In this document: positions 14,471 through 26,700 of the stretch, one piece after another
Numbering within the stretch: the first letter of the stretch is position 1
Layout: each line of letters starts with the position of its first letter
Assembly: GCF_964340395.1 (NCBI RefSeq)
Contig: NC_135559.1
Location: 2,755,001-2,800,000 of the forward strand
From: Glandiceps talaboti
Lineage: Eukaryota; Hemichordata; Enteropneusta; Spengelidae
Direction of reading: 5' to 3'
Length of the DNA: 45,000 nt
Program-made: the position numbers and the translations under genes
The notes under the pieces: generated by a model
Databases searched by the model: none
Seen by the model: the letters and a program-made list of their open reading frames with translations, nothing else
What the model was told of the DNA's origin: nothing

Positions 14471-14709
14471 ACTATGCCATGTTCATTTTGATTGACAAGC
14501 TTTGTGAACTATGACCTAAATGTCAATAGTCTACAAACTGAATGTTCCTATTGTTATCGCATGAGGGCGCGGCAAGGGACAACAGTCGCTTGGGCCTTCG
14601 CAATACGGCCCTCGATATCAGTTTGCGATTATACTATTACTAGTGTTGCGCCGGACCGGAGTTTAGATAAAACGTAGGGAAAAAGGCGCGAGCGACTGTC
14701 GACAGTCTA

Positions 14710-14718
14710 GCCAAGCAG
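14710..14718 (+). repeat. 9-bp target-site duplication (right)
   Basis: GCCAAGCAG, identical to 13161-13169. Confidence 0.85.
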
Positions 14719-15312
14719 GTCAACATGCAACTACATTCATGCTAAAATCGCATAGCTTCTTTTTCATAAATCGGCAGAGCAGAGAAGGCACACCGTATCG
14801 TCACTTGTATAGACTTACCGGTGTCGCAGCAGACAAGGCAAACACCGACTGTGATTTTTTAGCCGTTGACATTTTTTTCGTCCTAATTTGATATTTTTCT
14901 CCCCTTTCAGCGAACGATACCGGCGTATGCCGGACACTCATACTACAACTACATAAGCGTATTTTAAATTCTTCCGATATATGTGACTTCTCTATGTCCC
15001 AGCAACACTAACGTGTTTGTTTCTCAAATATCTAGGTGTACAAAATCGTAACGTTAGAAGTCACGAATGAAGCTTGAAATTAAATGCACGGCAAAATATT
15101 ATAGTGCATTATGGATAATCAAATTTTCGGTAATAGTTTATAGCTATACAAGTTGCCCGGATTTGAAAGGTAAGAATTGTTTTTCATAATTTTCGAGTAC
15201 CCATCCTGAAAACACTACTAATAGTAATACGAAGCCGTATTCTTTCATGAGGAAACCTTATCCATTTTCATTGATGACAACCAGTATTCTATTATCATAT
15301 TCTATGATATAT

Positions 15313-15314
<2 letters not shown>
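14719..15314. other. Unassigned
   Basis: No gene or array recognised. Confidence 0.35.

Positions 15315-15376
<62 letters not shown>
15315..15376. repeat. (TCTG)n microsatellite
   Basis: About 15 TCTG units. Confidence 0.97.
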
Positions 15377-15377
<1 letters not shown>

Positions 15378-16254
15378 TCAATTTGACGGGTCCTTGGCAT
15401 AATTGAGGATTTTGGTAATTAAGCGATATTCCAAGAATACAAGCTATTCCACTTCGATAAAACAGAGCTCGTGGATAAAATACACGTGTACTACTTCCTA
15501 TATAGTACTGGCTAGGTAACGCATAACATGAAAGGTAAATAATCTTGAGAATAATCCCAAGTGCCAAGGTCCCTAAAATCCGCGAAATGTCGATGTTACA
15601 GTATTTTGTTTACTTTCAGTAACTGGTATATATTTGTGATATCATAGTAAAAATACTTGGAATTTATGACATTACGGTGGACTTGTATATTGAATCAAGA
15701 AAATCAAACAAAAAACGTGGTCGGTGGCTCGGAGCTTCGCCTAAACACATCAACAAAATGTTAGCTCTATGTGATCGATGAGGGCGCACAGTACAGGGCT
15801 CGGGGCTCACTGGGATACTGAGTACAGTAGATATATACAAAACAACCCAAGTTTTAGCTATTTATGCGAAGCTTCAAGGACTGTGAGCGAGTCTAGGGTG
15901 GCCCTAGTCCGGACTTTTTCTGCTAGTGTGAAAGTAATAGTTTTATGGTAGTTAAGAATGTTTCCATTCCTGCAATGCGTCTTAGTAGAACATTCTAAAT
16001 GCTTGCACTTTTGCTCTTACGGATGTCGTTCAATTTACATCGTTGTGGCGACAAAGCGAGCTTATTTGTCATCATTATTAGTCAATGTAATGCCCAATAT
16101 GATATTTAGATCGATAAAATGAAATATGATGTCGTTTCTTCAAACGCTTTTTCGTAATAATTTTTTTTTAAATATTCAATATTAAATCTACACTAGCTGC
16201 AACGGGAACATATATGTTTTGTTAAATAAAATAACTTACTCCTAAATATCACCC
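15377..16254. other. Unassigned
   Basis: No gene, splice-bounded exon or repeat array recognised. Confidence 0.35.
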
Positions 16255-17029
16255 TAAGGGACCGGTCATTTTCTCCAGCCTGGGGGGGGGCGGTGGATTC
16301 TTAAATCGGGCCGACAAAAAGTCACTGAGGTAATATTTCCAAGCTTCGAAAAGCTAACCTAAATGTACGTTTTAAATGAGTTTCCTATATCACATAAAAT
16401 AGACATGTAACATTAGTGTAGGGGCATTAATATATGTATAATAAAGTCACCGGTATGTTAGAGCACTTTATGTGGTCATACCTAGTGTATAATAGAAACT
16501 GGAATCTGATGAGATGTGGTGATTTGTAGTGTCAATAACATGACGAGTAGAACAATTTAGATTAACTTCATTTATAATCTATCTATGAAAATTGCCATTA
16601 CGAAATCTTCAAGTCACAAGTTCACTTTTGCCCCAAACTGCAATATAAGTGAAGCATTGATTGTGAAACAGCCAAGCATTTACATGACATGTTCTGTAAC
16701 TAGTGTGGTAGCTAGGTAATACATGTATATGTATATGTATATGTATAGTTATGTTTGAACTAATAAGTAATATTGAAGAATTCATGTAAGAAACAGGGAC
16801 AAGAACAAATATTGACATGTACCACATTTCAGACAAGGCTATATGCCATTGTAGAAAGGATTTTTTTCTTCCATCACAATTTAAAACACAATGACCCCCC
16901 CCCCTATCCACAATTTTCAAAACAGCATGACCCCCCCCCACTGCCAATTTCAAAAACAGGGTGACCCCCCCCCCTACCAATCCACCGCCCCCCCCCCCCC
17001 CCAGGCCGAAGAAACTGACCGGTCCCTAA
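16255..17029. mobile_element. 775-bp MITE-like element, same end family as 5878-6172
   Basis: The left end TAAGGGACCGGTCATTTTCT and the right end, inverted TTAGGGACCGGTCAGTTTCT, are followed on both sides by GCCTGGGGGGGG-type sequence, giving ends of about 35 bp. The right part holds repeated blocks ATGACCCCCCCCC...CAATTTTCAAAACA. A GTATAT tract lies near 16725. There is no coding capacity; the minus-strand 123-codon frame is a by-product of the C-run blocks. Confidence 0.7.
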
Positions 17030-17145
17030 ATAGTATTCAATCATCTGTGGGTGAACTTATTTTTGTACCTGTAGACATAATATGGGTACATAGGGTTGTC
17101 GGCTGCCGAGTGGTTAAACCACTTGCCACTTACCACTATCACTCT

Positions 17146-18070
<925 letters not shown>

Positions 18071-18074
18071 TGAC

Positions 18075-18660
18075 ACAATTGGCCCTAGCAATCATGACCA
18101 CGCCCATAGCAACAAACAAATGGCAGCATATTTTGGTTAAATAACAACATCATCTAGTAGGTAAGTGAGAAAACATTTAAAAATGTATGCAAATATCCCT
18201 AGCAACCATGACCACGCCCATAGCAACAGCCAAAAGGTGGTGTATTTCACAAAGATAACAGGAATTCTTAGACAAGTGAACAAACATTGAAAAAGTGTAT
18301 GTAAATATACCTAGCAACAAGACCATGCCCATAGCAACAGCCAAATGATCACATATATTGCAAAGATAACAACAGGGATTAATATATAATTGAATAAACA
18401 TTCAAAAAAATGTATGTATATGTGGCTAGCAACAAAACCCCGCCCATAGAAACAGCCAAATGATCGCGTATATTGCAAAGATAACATCGGGGATTCATAG
18501 ACAAGTGAACAAACATTCAAAAAATATATGGAAATATGTCTAACAACATGACCATGCCCATAGCAACAGCCAAATAATCACGTACTAGTATATTGCAAAG
18601 ATAACAACGGGAATAGAAAGACAAATCAATAAACATTCAAAAAATGTATGCAAATGTGCA
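18075..18660. repeat. ~114-bp tandem repeat, five copies
   Basis: CCCATAGCAACAGCC-like phrases at 18103, 18217, 18328, 18443 and 18557 give periods of 114, 111, 115 and 114 bp. Each unit also contains CTAGCAACCATGACCACG, TTGCAAAGATAACAAC and GACAAGTGAACAAACATTC variants. Small minus-strand frames here are shadows of the repeat. Confidence 0.9.
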
Positions 18661-18937
18661 GAATTTGTTTGTATTCAATAACCATGAGAGTTGTCCCAAT
18701 AACAAATAGTTCTCCAAAATACCACCCGCTGTTTTGATTACTGTCTTTGTTTTTTTAGAGTCTTTCTCAGAGACGATGTTTGCCAGCTCTTCTTCAGAAA
18801 TTTCGATGAATCGGGCAAAAGGTTCACTGCTGTGGCCGCTGCTTGCGGTCGTAGTTGCAAACGAGTGAGATGTTTACAATTTGTTGATCTTTGAAAATGT
18901 CGTCTGTATTCGCGCACATAGATGACGTCATCATGAG
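18661..18937. other. Unassigned
   Basis: No gene recognised; a frame around 18760-18860 has no supporting splice context. Confidence 0.3.
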
Positions 18938-19027
18938 CACAGACAAGAATAGACTACTCTTGTCTGTGTGATGAGGCACTAATTGATGGAACTAGTCCCT
19001 TGGGACTAGTTTCATTAATGAGTGCCT
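18938..19027. repeat. Two adjacent strong hairpins
   Basis: First, CACAGACAAGA (18938-18948) pairs perfectly with TCTTGTCTGTG (18958-18968). Second, AGGCACT (18974-18980) with AGTGCCT (19021-19027) and inside it AACTAGTCCC (18990-18999) with GGGACTAGTT (19002-19011) form a nested palindrome. This may be a small MITE or a cruciform-prone site, about 320 bp left of the foldback element. Confidence 0.75.
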
Positions 19028-19342
19028 GCTACGTCATTTATCATGGAACAGCGTGAGAATGGTCCAGAACATGTGATGTCGCATTGACCAATCACGACCG
19101 AGAGTGGAGTATGCGGTGTGTTATAATCTGAAATAGCCCATTTTATCTTCCAGTGCTTACAAGAAATGCCATAGACTACACAATCGTGCCTCCCAATAAA
19201 GATGTGTTTCTTCCGATCGGTAACAACTTGCTACTGAGTAGCAACATCAGCCAACAAGTGTCAAATAGACAGCCGTGCATTAATAAAACGGACATAGGTA
19301 GGAATTTGTTTCATTGCATTAGAATTTATTAACACTAAGGTT

Positions 19343-19351
19343 ACATTCAGA
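19343..19351 (+). repeat. 9-bp target-site duplication (left) of the 10.1-kb foldback element
   Basis: ACATTCAGA abuts GGGTGTGTGAAG at 19352 and occurs again, in the same orientation, directly after the inverted end at 29466-29474. Confidence 0.85.
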
Positions 19352-21745
19352 GGGTGTGTGAAGTTGGCTCCCGTTTCCCGTTTCCTTATTCATCTCCTTA
19401 TTCGGTTTTTCCTGTCTCCTTATTGGGTTTCTGTCTCCTTATTGGGTTTTCTGTCTCCTTATTGGGTTTTCTGTCTCCTTATTGGGTTTCCTGTCTCCTT
19501 ATTCGCTCTCTGTCTCCTTATTCGCTCTCTGTCTCCTTATTCGCTCTCTGTCTCCTTATTCGCTACCTGTCTCCTTATTCGAATACCTGTCTCCTTATTC
19601 GCTCTCTGTCTCCTTATTCGCTCTCTGTCTCCTTATTCGCTACCTGTCTCCTTATTCGATTTCCTGTCTCCTTATTCGCTCTCTGTCTCCTTATTCGCTC
19701 TCTGTCTCCTTATTCGCTCTCTGTCTCCTTATTCGCTACCTGTCTCCTTATTCGATTTCCTGTCTCCTTATTCGCTCTCTGTCTCCTTATTCGCTCTCTG
19801 TCTCCTTATTCGCTATCTGTCTCCTTATTCGATTTCCTGTCTCCTTATTCGCTCTCTGTCTCCTTATTCGCTCTCTGTCTCCTTATTCGCTACCTGTCTC
19901 CTTATTCGATTTCCTGTCTCCTTATTCGCTCTCTGTCTCCTTATTCGCTCTCTGTCTCCTTATTCGCTCTCTGTCTCCTTATTCGCTACCTGTCTCCTTA
20001 TTCGATTTCCTGTCTCCTTATTCGCTCTCTGTCTCCTTATTCGCTCTCTGTCTCCTTATTCGCTATCTGTCTCCTTATTCGATTTCCTGTCTCCTTATTC
20101 GCTCTCTGTCTCCTTATTCGCTCTCTGTCTCCTTATTCGCTACCTGTCTCCTTATTCGATTTCCTGTCTCCTTATTCGCTCTCTGTCTCCTTATTCGCTA
20201 CCTGTCTCCTTATTCGATTTCCTGTCTCCTTATTCGCTCTCTGTCTCCTTATTCGCTCTCTGTCTCCTTATTCGCTACCTGTCTCCTTATTCGATTTCCT
20301 GTCTCCTTATTCGCTCTGTCTCCTTATTCGCTCTCTGTCTCCTTATTCGCTCTCTGTCTCCTTATTCGCTACCTGTCTCCTTATTCGAATACCTGTCTCC
20401 TTATTCGCTCTCTGTCTCCTTATTCGCTCTCTGTCTCCTTATTCGCTACCTGTCTCCTTATTCGATTTTCTGTCTCCTTATTCGCTCTCTGTCTCCTTAT
20501 TCGCTCTCTGTCTCCTTATTCGCTCTCTGTCTCCTTATTCGCTACCTGTCTCCTTATTCGCTCTCTGTCTCCTTATTCGCTCTCTGTCTCCTTATTCGAT
20601 TTCCTGTCTCCTTATTCGATTTCCTGTCTCCTTATTCGCTCTCTGTCTCCTTATTCGCTCTCTGTCTCCTTATTCGCTACCTGTCTCCTTATTCGATTTC
20701 CTGTCTCCTTATTCGCTCTATGTCTCCTTATTCGCTCTCTGTCTCCTTATTCGCTATCTGTCTCCTTATTCGATTTCCTGTCTCCTTATTCGCTCTCTGT
20801 CTCCTTATTCGCTCTCTGTCTCCTTATTCGCTACCTGTCTCCTTATTCGATTTCCTGTCTCCTTATTCGCTCTCTGTCTCCTTATTCGCTCTCTGTCTCC
20901 TTATTCGCTACCTGTCTCCTTATTCGATTTCCTGTCTCCTTATTCGCTCTCTGTCTCCTTATTCGCTACCTGTCTCCTTATTCGATTTCCTGTCTCCTTA
21001 TTCGCTCTGTCTCCTTATTCGCTCTCTGTCTCCTTATTCGCTCTCTGTCTCCTTATTCGCTACCTGTCTCCTTATTCGATTTCCTGTCTCCTTATTCGCT
21101 CTCTGTCTCCTTATTCGCTCTCTGTCTCCTTATTCGCTACCTGTCTCCTTATTCGATTTCCTGTCTCCTTATTCGCTCTCTGTCTCCTTATTCGCTCTCT
21201 GTCTCCTTATTCGCTACCTGTCTCCTTATTCGATTTCCTGTCTCCTTATTCGCTCGAGATCTCTGTCTCCTTATTCGCTCTCTGTCTCCTTATTCGCTAC
21301 CTGTCTCCTTATTCGATTTCCTGTCTCCTTATTCGCTCTCTGTCTCCTTATTCGCTCTCTGTCTCCTTATTCGCTACCTGTCTCCTTATTCGCTACCTGT
21401 CTCCTTATTCGATTTCCTGTCTCCTTATTCGCTACCTGTCTCCTTATTCGATTTTCTGTCTCCTTATTCGATTTCCTGTCTCCTTATTCGCTCTCTGTCT
21501 CCTTATTCGCTACCTGTCTCCTTATTCGATTTTCTGTCTCCTTATTCGATTTCCTGTCTCCTTATTCGCTACCTGTCTCCTTATTCGCTCTCTGTCTCCT
21601 TATTCGCTACCTGTCTCCTTATTTGATTTCCTGTCTCCTTTGTCATTTCCTTATTCGATTTCATAGGAAACTACATATTTTCTGTGGAATTATCACATTC
21701 TCATATCAAATCTACTTATAATTACCCCCAATCAATTTATTATAA
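19352..21745 (+). repeat. Left arm: 19/20-bp minisatellite array
   Basis: About 110-120 units of the form CTGTCTCCTTATTCG plus a 4-5-base variable piece: CTCT or CTAC (19-bp units), ATTTC or AATAC (20-bp units), and GGTTT types near the outer end. The order of variants is not random: CTCT-CTCT-CTAC-ATTT blocks recur as a higher-order pattern. The unit has no stop codon in any frame on this strand, so all three frames stay open for more than 700 codons. These frames are not genes. Confidence 0.97.
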
Positions 21746-21857
21746 TTGTGACGTGACCGAGTGAACAGTTGTTGTTAAATGGTAGCTTAAAGTTATATAT
21801 GCACGTCAGTTGTTGATGATGTGACTACCTGGTGATATGGGGTCGTATGGGCTTATT

Positions 21858-22377
21858 CGTCAAGGTATCGCTTGACGCCCAATGTAGATAAACGCACTGC
21901 GGAGAGTAGAATACACTTTAAACCACAACGGGTTACGTTTAATTTCTTAAATCAAACATTAACAGCACAATAATAAGTAGCTAGCTGTACGATGTAGTAC
22001 TAACAAAATAAAAAAAAAGGGGGGGGGGGTAAATAAATTATAAATACTATCCTAAATAGGCTCTCGGCGCGCAAACCGATACCCGTCAGATTAGCGAACT
22101 TAGATACTACACCTCGGTGCGCAAACCGAGGGGGGCGACTCGCAACGAATGTTATTCCAGTAGGCAAACCGAAATAAGGACACCTTCGTGTAATTCTAGC
22201 ACGCAAACTAGAATGGGACGACGAATCTCTAATCTGAAATACGCTCTATATGTCCAGGTACGCAAACCAAGACTGACAACCGTCGATATGGATCTCGACA
22301 CGCAAATCGAGAGGGCTTCCGATACACAAAAGGGGGCTTTACCTGGATCCTAGGGACGTTCTAAATAGGCGAACGTC
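21858..22377. other. Series of small hairpins with constant loop and variable stems
   Basis: Perfect stems: TCGG/CCGA (22064-22079), CCTCGG/CCGAGG (22112-22131), ATTCTAG/CTAGAAT (22193-22214), TCTCGA/TCGAGA (22293-22312). Imperfect: around 22155-22174 and GTCCAGG/CCAAGAC (22252-22273). All six enclose exactly 8 nt: CGCGCAAA, TGCGCAAA, TAGGCAAA, CACGCAAA, TACGCAAA, CACGCAAA. Flanking hairpins of other loop type are CGTCAAG/CTTGACG (21858-21877) and GACGTTC/GAACGTC (22355-22377, loop TAAATAGGC). Stems differ in sequence but pair, so the structure rather than the sequence seems to be kept. Function unknown. Confidence 0.7.
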
Positions 22378-22758
22378 TGAGAAAACACTACTAGATACAT
22401 CTAAGCTATAGAGCCAATCACAGAAAACTAATCTGCATAACTCATCGTAACTATAGAATACAATGTTGCAAAACCTGTATATGTTTACATAGTTGTTAGG
22501 GTAACATCACGTACTAAGTAGAAGTGCATGAACTATTATTAGAAATACAAAACTGGGTCTTATCGTATAAAAAGGTCAACGAACGTACGAACATCTAGGG
22601 TGAAATATACAACGCGTCAAAAGTAACTAAAAGGCCGAAGTATAAACAAATTGTAAACAGCACTTCAGTTAACGCGGTGTTTAGCATAATAAACACTGTA
22701 TCCGTTGTCCAATCTAGAACTACGCAATACGTAAAACCGTCACATTATGATCTATGTA

Positions 22759-22850
22759 CCATTTCCTTATTCGGTCCCTGTCTCCATATTCATTTCCTTA
22801 TTCGGTTTCCATTCCCTTATTCATTTCCCTATACGGTTTCATTGAAAAAT
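22759..22850 (+). repeat. Decayed fragment of the arm minisatellite
   Basis: TTCCTTATTCGG, GTCTCCATATTC and TTCCCTATACGG variants, followed by TTTCATTGAAAAATACATATTTT, which resembles the inner end of the arms. Confidence 0.65.
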
Positions 22851-22871
22851 ACATATTTTACAACATTTTTT

Positions 22872-22898
22872 ATTGACCTTGACAGTCAAGGTCAATAT
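22872..22898. repeat. Perfect palindrome with 1-bp centre
   Basis: TATTGACCTTGAC and its exact complement GTCAAGGTCAATA face each other around one A. Confidence 0.9.
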
Positions 22899-23209
22899 GT
22901 ATAAAAAAAATATAATCTTTCAAAATCATATGGGTATCCATATTCACCGTACAATGAACATTAATGTGTCAAAATTTTACATGCCCTGTGGCACTTCGAC
23001 CATCATGGTTGAATAATAAGTTGGAACACTGATTAAATTTAAAGAAACGTTATCATTTATTGTAAAATTATAACATTATGCAATAAATATGCTTGACCTT
23101 ACATCATACATGCTTCGGGAATGGCTCTTGGGAGATGGGGAATATATTTCACGTAACAAAACTATGATGGCCGAAACGACACTTCAACATTCTAAATTTG
23201 GTAATAGTA

Positions 23210-23224
23210 CGTACACACACACAT

Positions 23225-23259
<35 letters not shown>

Positions 23260-23476
23260 TACACACATACATACATACGTACATACATACACACACACAC
23301 ATACATACATACATACATACATACATACATACATACATACATGTACATGCACACACATACATACATACATACATACATACATACATACATACATACATAC
23401 ATACATACACACACACATACATACATACATACATACATACATACATACATACATACATACATACATGTACATATAT
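23210..23476. repeat. (ACAT)n and (AC)n microsatellites
   Basis: ACAT runs broken by AC blocks and a TGTACATGC motif. All frames over it (YIHTYIHT, MYVCMYVC) are artefacts. Confidence 0.97.
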
Positions 23477-23746
23477 AACCTTCAGTCCTTTTTCTCACAT
23501 TTGAGCTGTATTGGCCATCGCACAAAACTGTCTAAATCCCTTTCAAGAAGCTGTATATGAGAAATTATTCCAGCAAGAGTACACACAAGTGGTAATATAT
23601 GTTGCAGAAAAATGCATCTGTTCACAGAAACATTGTATAACGAGTTTAACTACTAGTATCTTCACTGTAGGCGTAAAGATGATATGTTGATGCAGTTTAT
23701 ACCATACTGTTTGGATGCAAGGATAAGGAGACAGGAAAATATATCG

Positions 23747-26700
23747 TTATAATAAATTGATTGGGGGTAATTATAGGTAGATTTGATATGAGAATGTGAT
23801 AAATCCACAGAAAATATGTAAATATGCAGAGAGCGAATAAGGAGACAGGTAGCGAATAAGGAGACAGAGAGCGAATAAGGAGACAGAGAGCGAATAAGGA
23901 GACAGGTAGCGAATAAGGAGACAGGTAGCGAATAAGGAGACAGAGAGCGAATAAGGAGACAGGAAATCGAATAAGGAGACAGGTAGCGAATAAGGAGACA
24001 GGTAGCGAATAAGGAGACAGGAAATCGAATAAGGAGACAGGAAATCGAATAAGGAGACAGGTAGTGAATAAGGAGACAGAGAGCGAATAAGGAGACAGGA
24101 AATCGAATAAGGAGACAGGTAGCGAATAAGGAGACAGAGAGCGAATAAGGAGACAGAGAGCGAATAAGGAGACAGGAAATCGAATAAGGAGACAGATAGC
24201 GAATAAGGAGACAGAGAGCGAATAAGGAGACAGGTAGCGAATAAGGAGACAGAGAGCGAATAAGGAGACAGAGAGCGAATAAGGAGACAGGAAATCGAAT
24301 AAGGAGACAGATAGCGAATAAGGAGACAGAGAGCGAATAAGGAGACAGGAAATCGAATAAGGAGACAGGTAGTGAATAAGGAGACAGAGAGCGAATAAGG
24401 AGACAGAGAGCGAATAAGGAGACAGAGAGCGAATAAGGAGACAGAGAGCGAATAAGGAGACAGGAAATCGAATAAGGAGACAGGTAGTGAATAAGGAGAC
24501 AGAGAGCGAATAAGGAGACAGAGAGCGAATAAGGAGACAGAGAGCGAATAAGGAGACAGGAAATCGAATAAGGAGACAGGAAATCGAATAAGGAGACAGG
24601 TAGCGAATAAGGAGACAGAGAGCGAATAAGGAGACAGGAAATCGAATAAGGAGACAGGTAGCGAATAAGGAGACAGAGAGCGAATAAGGAGACAGAGAGC
24701 GAATAAGGAGACAGGAAATCGAATAAGGAGACAGATAGCGAATAAGGAGACAGAGAGCGAATAAGGAGACAGAGAGCGAATAAGGAGACAGGAAATCGAA
24801 TAAGGAGACAGGTAGCGAATAAGGAGACAGAGAGCGAATAAGGAGACAGAGAGCGAATAAGGAGACAGAGAGCGAATAAGGAGACAGGAAATCGAATAAG
24901 GAGACAGGTAGCGAATAAGGAGACAGAGAGCGAATAAGGAGACAGAGAGCGAATAAGGAGACAGGAAATCGAATATGGAGACAGGTAGCGAATAAGGAGA
25001 CAGAGAGCGAATAAGGAGACAGAGAGCGAATAAGGAGACAGGAAATCGAATAAGGAGACAGATAGCGAATAAGGAGACAGAGAGCGAATAAGGAGACAGA
25101 GAGCGAATAAGGAGACAGGAAATCGAATAAGGAGACAGGTAGCGAATAAGGAGACAGAGAGCGAATAAGGAGACAGAGAGCGAATAAGGAGACAGAGAGC
25201 GAATAAGGAGACAGGAAATCGAATAAGGAGGCAGGTAGCGAATAAGGAGACAGAGAGCGAATAAGGAGACAGAGAGCGAATAAGGAGACAGGTATTCGAA
25301 TAAGGAGACAGGTAGCGAATAAGGAGACAGAGAGCGAATAAGGAGACAGAGAGCGAATAAGGAGACAGAGAGCGAATAAGGAGACAGGAAATCGAATAAG
25401 GAGACAGGTAGCGAATAAGGAGACAGAGAGCGAATAAGGAGACAGAGAGCGAATAAGGAGACAGGAAATCGAATAAGGAGACAGAGAGCGAATAAGGAGA
25501 CAGAGAGCGAATAAGGAGACAGGAAATCGAATAAGGAGACAGATAGCGAATAAGGAGACAGAGAGCGAATAAGGAGACAGGTAGCGAATAAGGAGACAGA
25601 GAGCGAATAAGGAGACAGAGAGCGAATAAGGAGACAGGAAATCGAATAAGGAGACAGATAGCGAATAAGGAGACAGAGAGCGAATAAGGAGACAGGAAAT
25701 CGAATAAGGAGACAGGTAGTGAATAAGGAGACAGAGAGCGAATAAGGAGACAGAGAGCGAATAAGGAGACAGAGAGCGAATAAGGAGACAGAGAGCGAAT
25801 AAGGAGACAGGAAATCGAATAAGGAGACAGGTAGTGAATAAGGAGACAGAGAGCGAATAAGGAGACAGAGAGCGAATAAGGAGACAGAGAGCGAATAAGG
25901 AGACAGGAAATCGAATAAGGAGACAGGAAATCGAATAAGGAGACAGGTAGCGAATAAGGAGACAGAGAGCGAATAAGGAGACAGGAAATCGAATAAGGAG
26001 ACAGGTAGCGAATAAGGAGACAGAGAGCGAATAAGGAGACAGAGAGCGAATAAGGAGACAGGAAATCGAATAAGGAGACAGATAGCGAATAAGGAGACAG
26101 AGAGCGAATAAGGAGACAGAGAGCGAATAAGGAGACAGGAAATCGAATAAGGAGACAGGTAGCGAATAAGGAGACAGAGAGCGAATAAGGAGACAGAGAG
26201 CGAATAAGGAGACAGAGAGCGAATAAGGAGACAGGAAATCGAATAAGGAGACAGGTAGCGAATAAGGAGACAGAGAGCGAATAAGGAGACAGAGAGCGAA
26301 TAAGGAGACAGGAAATCGAATAAGGAGACAGGTAGCGAATAAGGAGACAGAGAGCGAATAAGGAGACAGAGAGCGAATAAGGAGACAGGAAATCGAATAA
26401 GGAGACAGATAGCGAATAAGGAGACAGAGAGCGAATAAGGAGACAGAGAGCGAATAAGGAGACAGGAAATCGAATAAGGAGACAGGTAGCGAATAAGGAG
26501 ACAGAGAGCGAATAAGGAGACAGAGAGCGAATAAGGAGACAGAGAGCGAATAAGGAGACAGGAAATCGAATAAGGAGGCAGGTAGCGAATAAGGAGACAG
26601 AGAGCGAATAAGGAGACAGAGAGCGAATAAGGAGACAGGTATTCGAATAAGGAGACAGGTAGCGAATAAGGAGACAGAGAGCGAATAAGGAGACAGAGAG

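Larger units (their letters stand above)
13170..14709. mobile_element. 1540-bp DNA transposon with exact inverted ends and 9-bp target duplication
   Basis: Both ends read inward TAGACTGTCGACAGTCGCTC and continue identically for at least 25 bp; weaker inverted similarity extends about 140 bp inward on each side (GCGACTGTTGTCCCTTGCCG at about 13301 pairs with its complement near 14570). The flanking 9-bp repeat GCCAAGCAG fixes the boundaries. Nine-base duplications are typical of Mutator-like and some related superfamilies, but no transposase is present, so the superfamily is open. The interior carries a RecQ-like helicase fragment (minus strand) and a segment shared with 30855-31545. Confidence 0.85.
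21746..23746. other. Loop of the foldback element
   Basis: About 2.0 kb between the arms. It contains a hairpin series (21858-22377, separate entry), a poly-A/poly-G run at about 22010-22029, a short decayed piece of the arm repeat (22759-22850, TCCTTATTCGG types), a perfect palindrome at 22873-22897, and ACAT/AC microsatellites (23210-23476). No transposase or other convincing frame is seen. Confidence 0.7.

Noticed and set aside
19354-21721. Three overlapping plus-strand frames of 714-787 codons
   Set aside because: They lie in three frames of the same stop-free 19/20-bp repeat, with equal quality in each. Only phantom coding.
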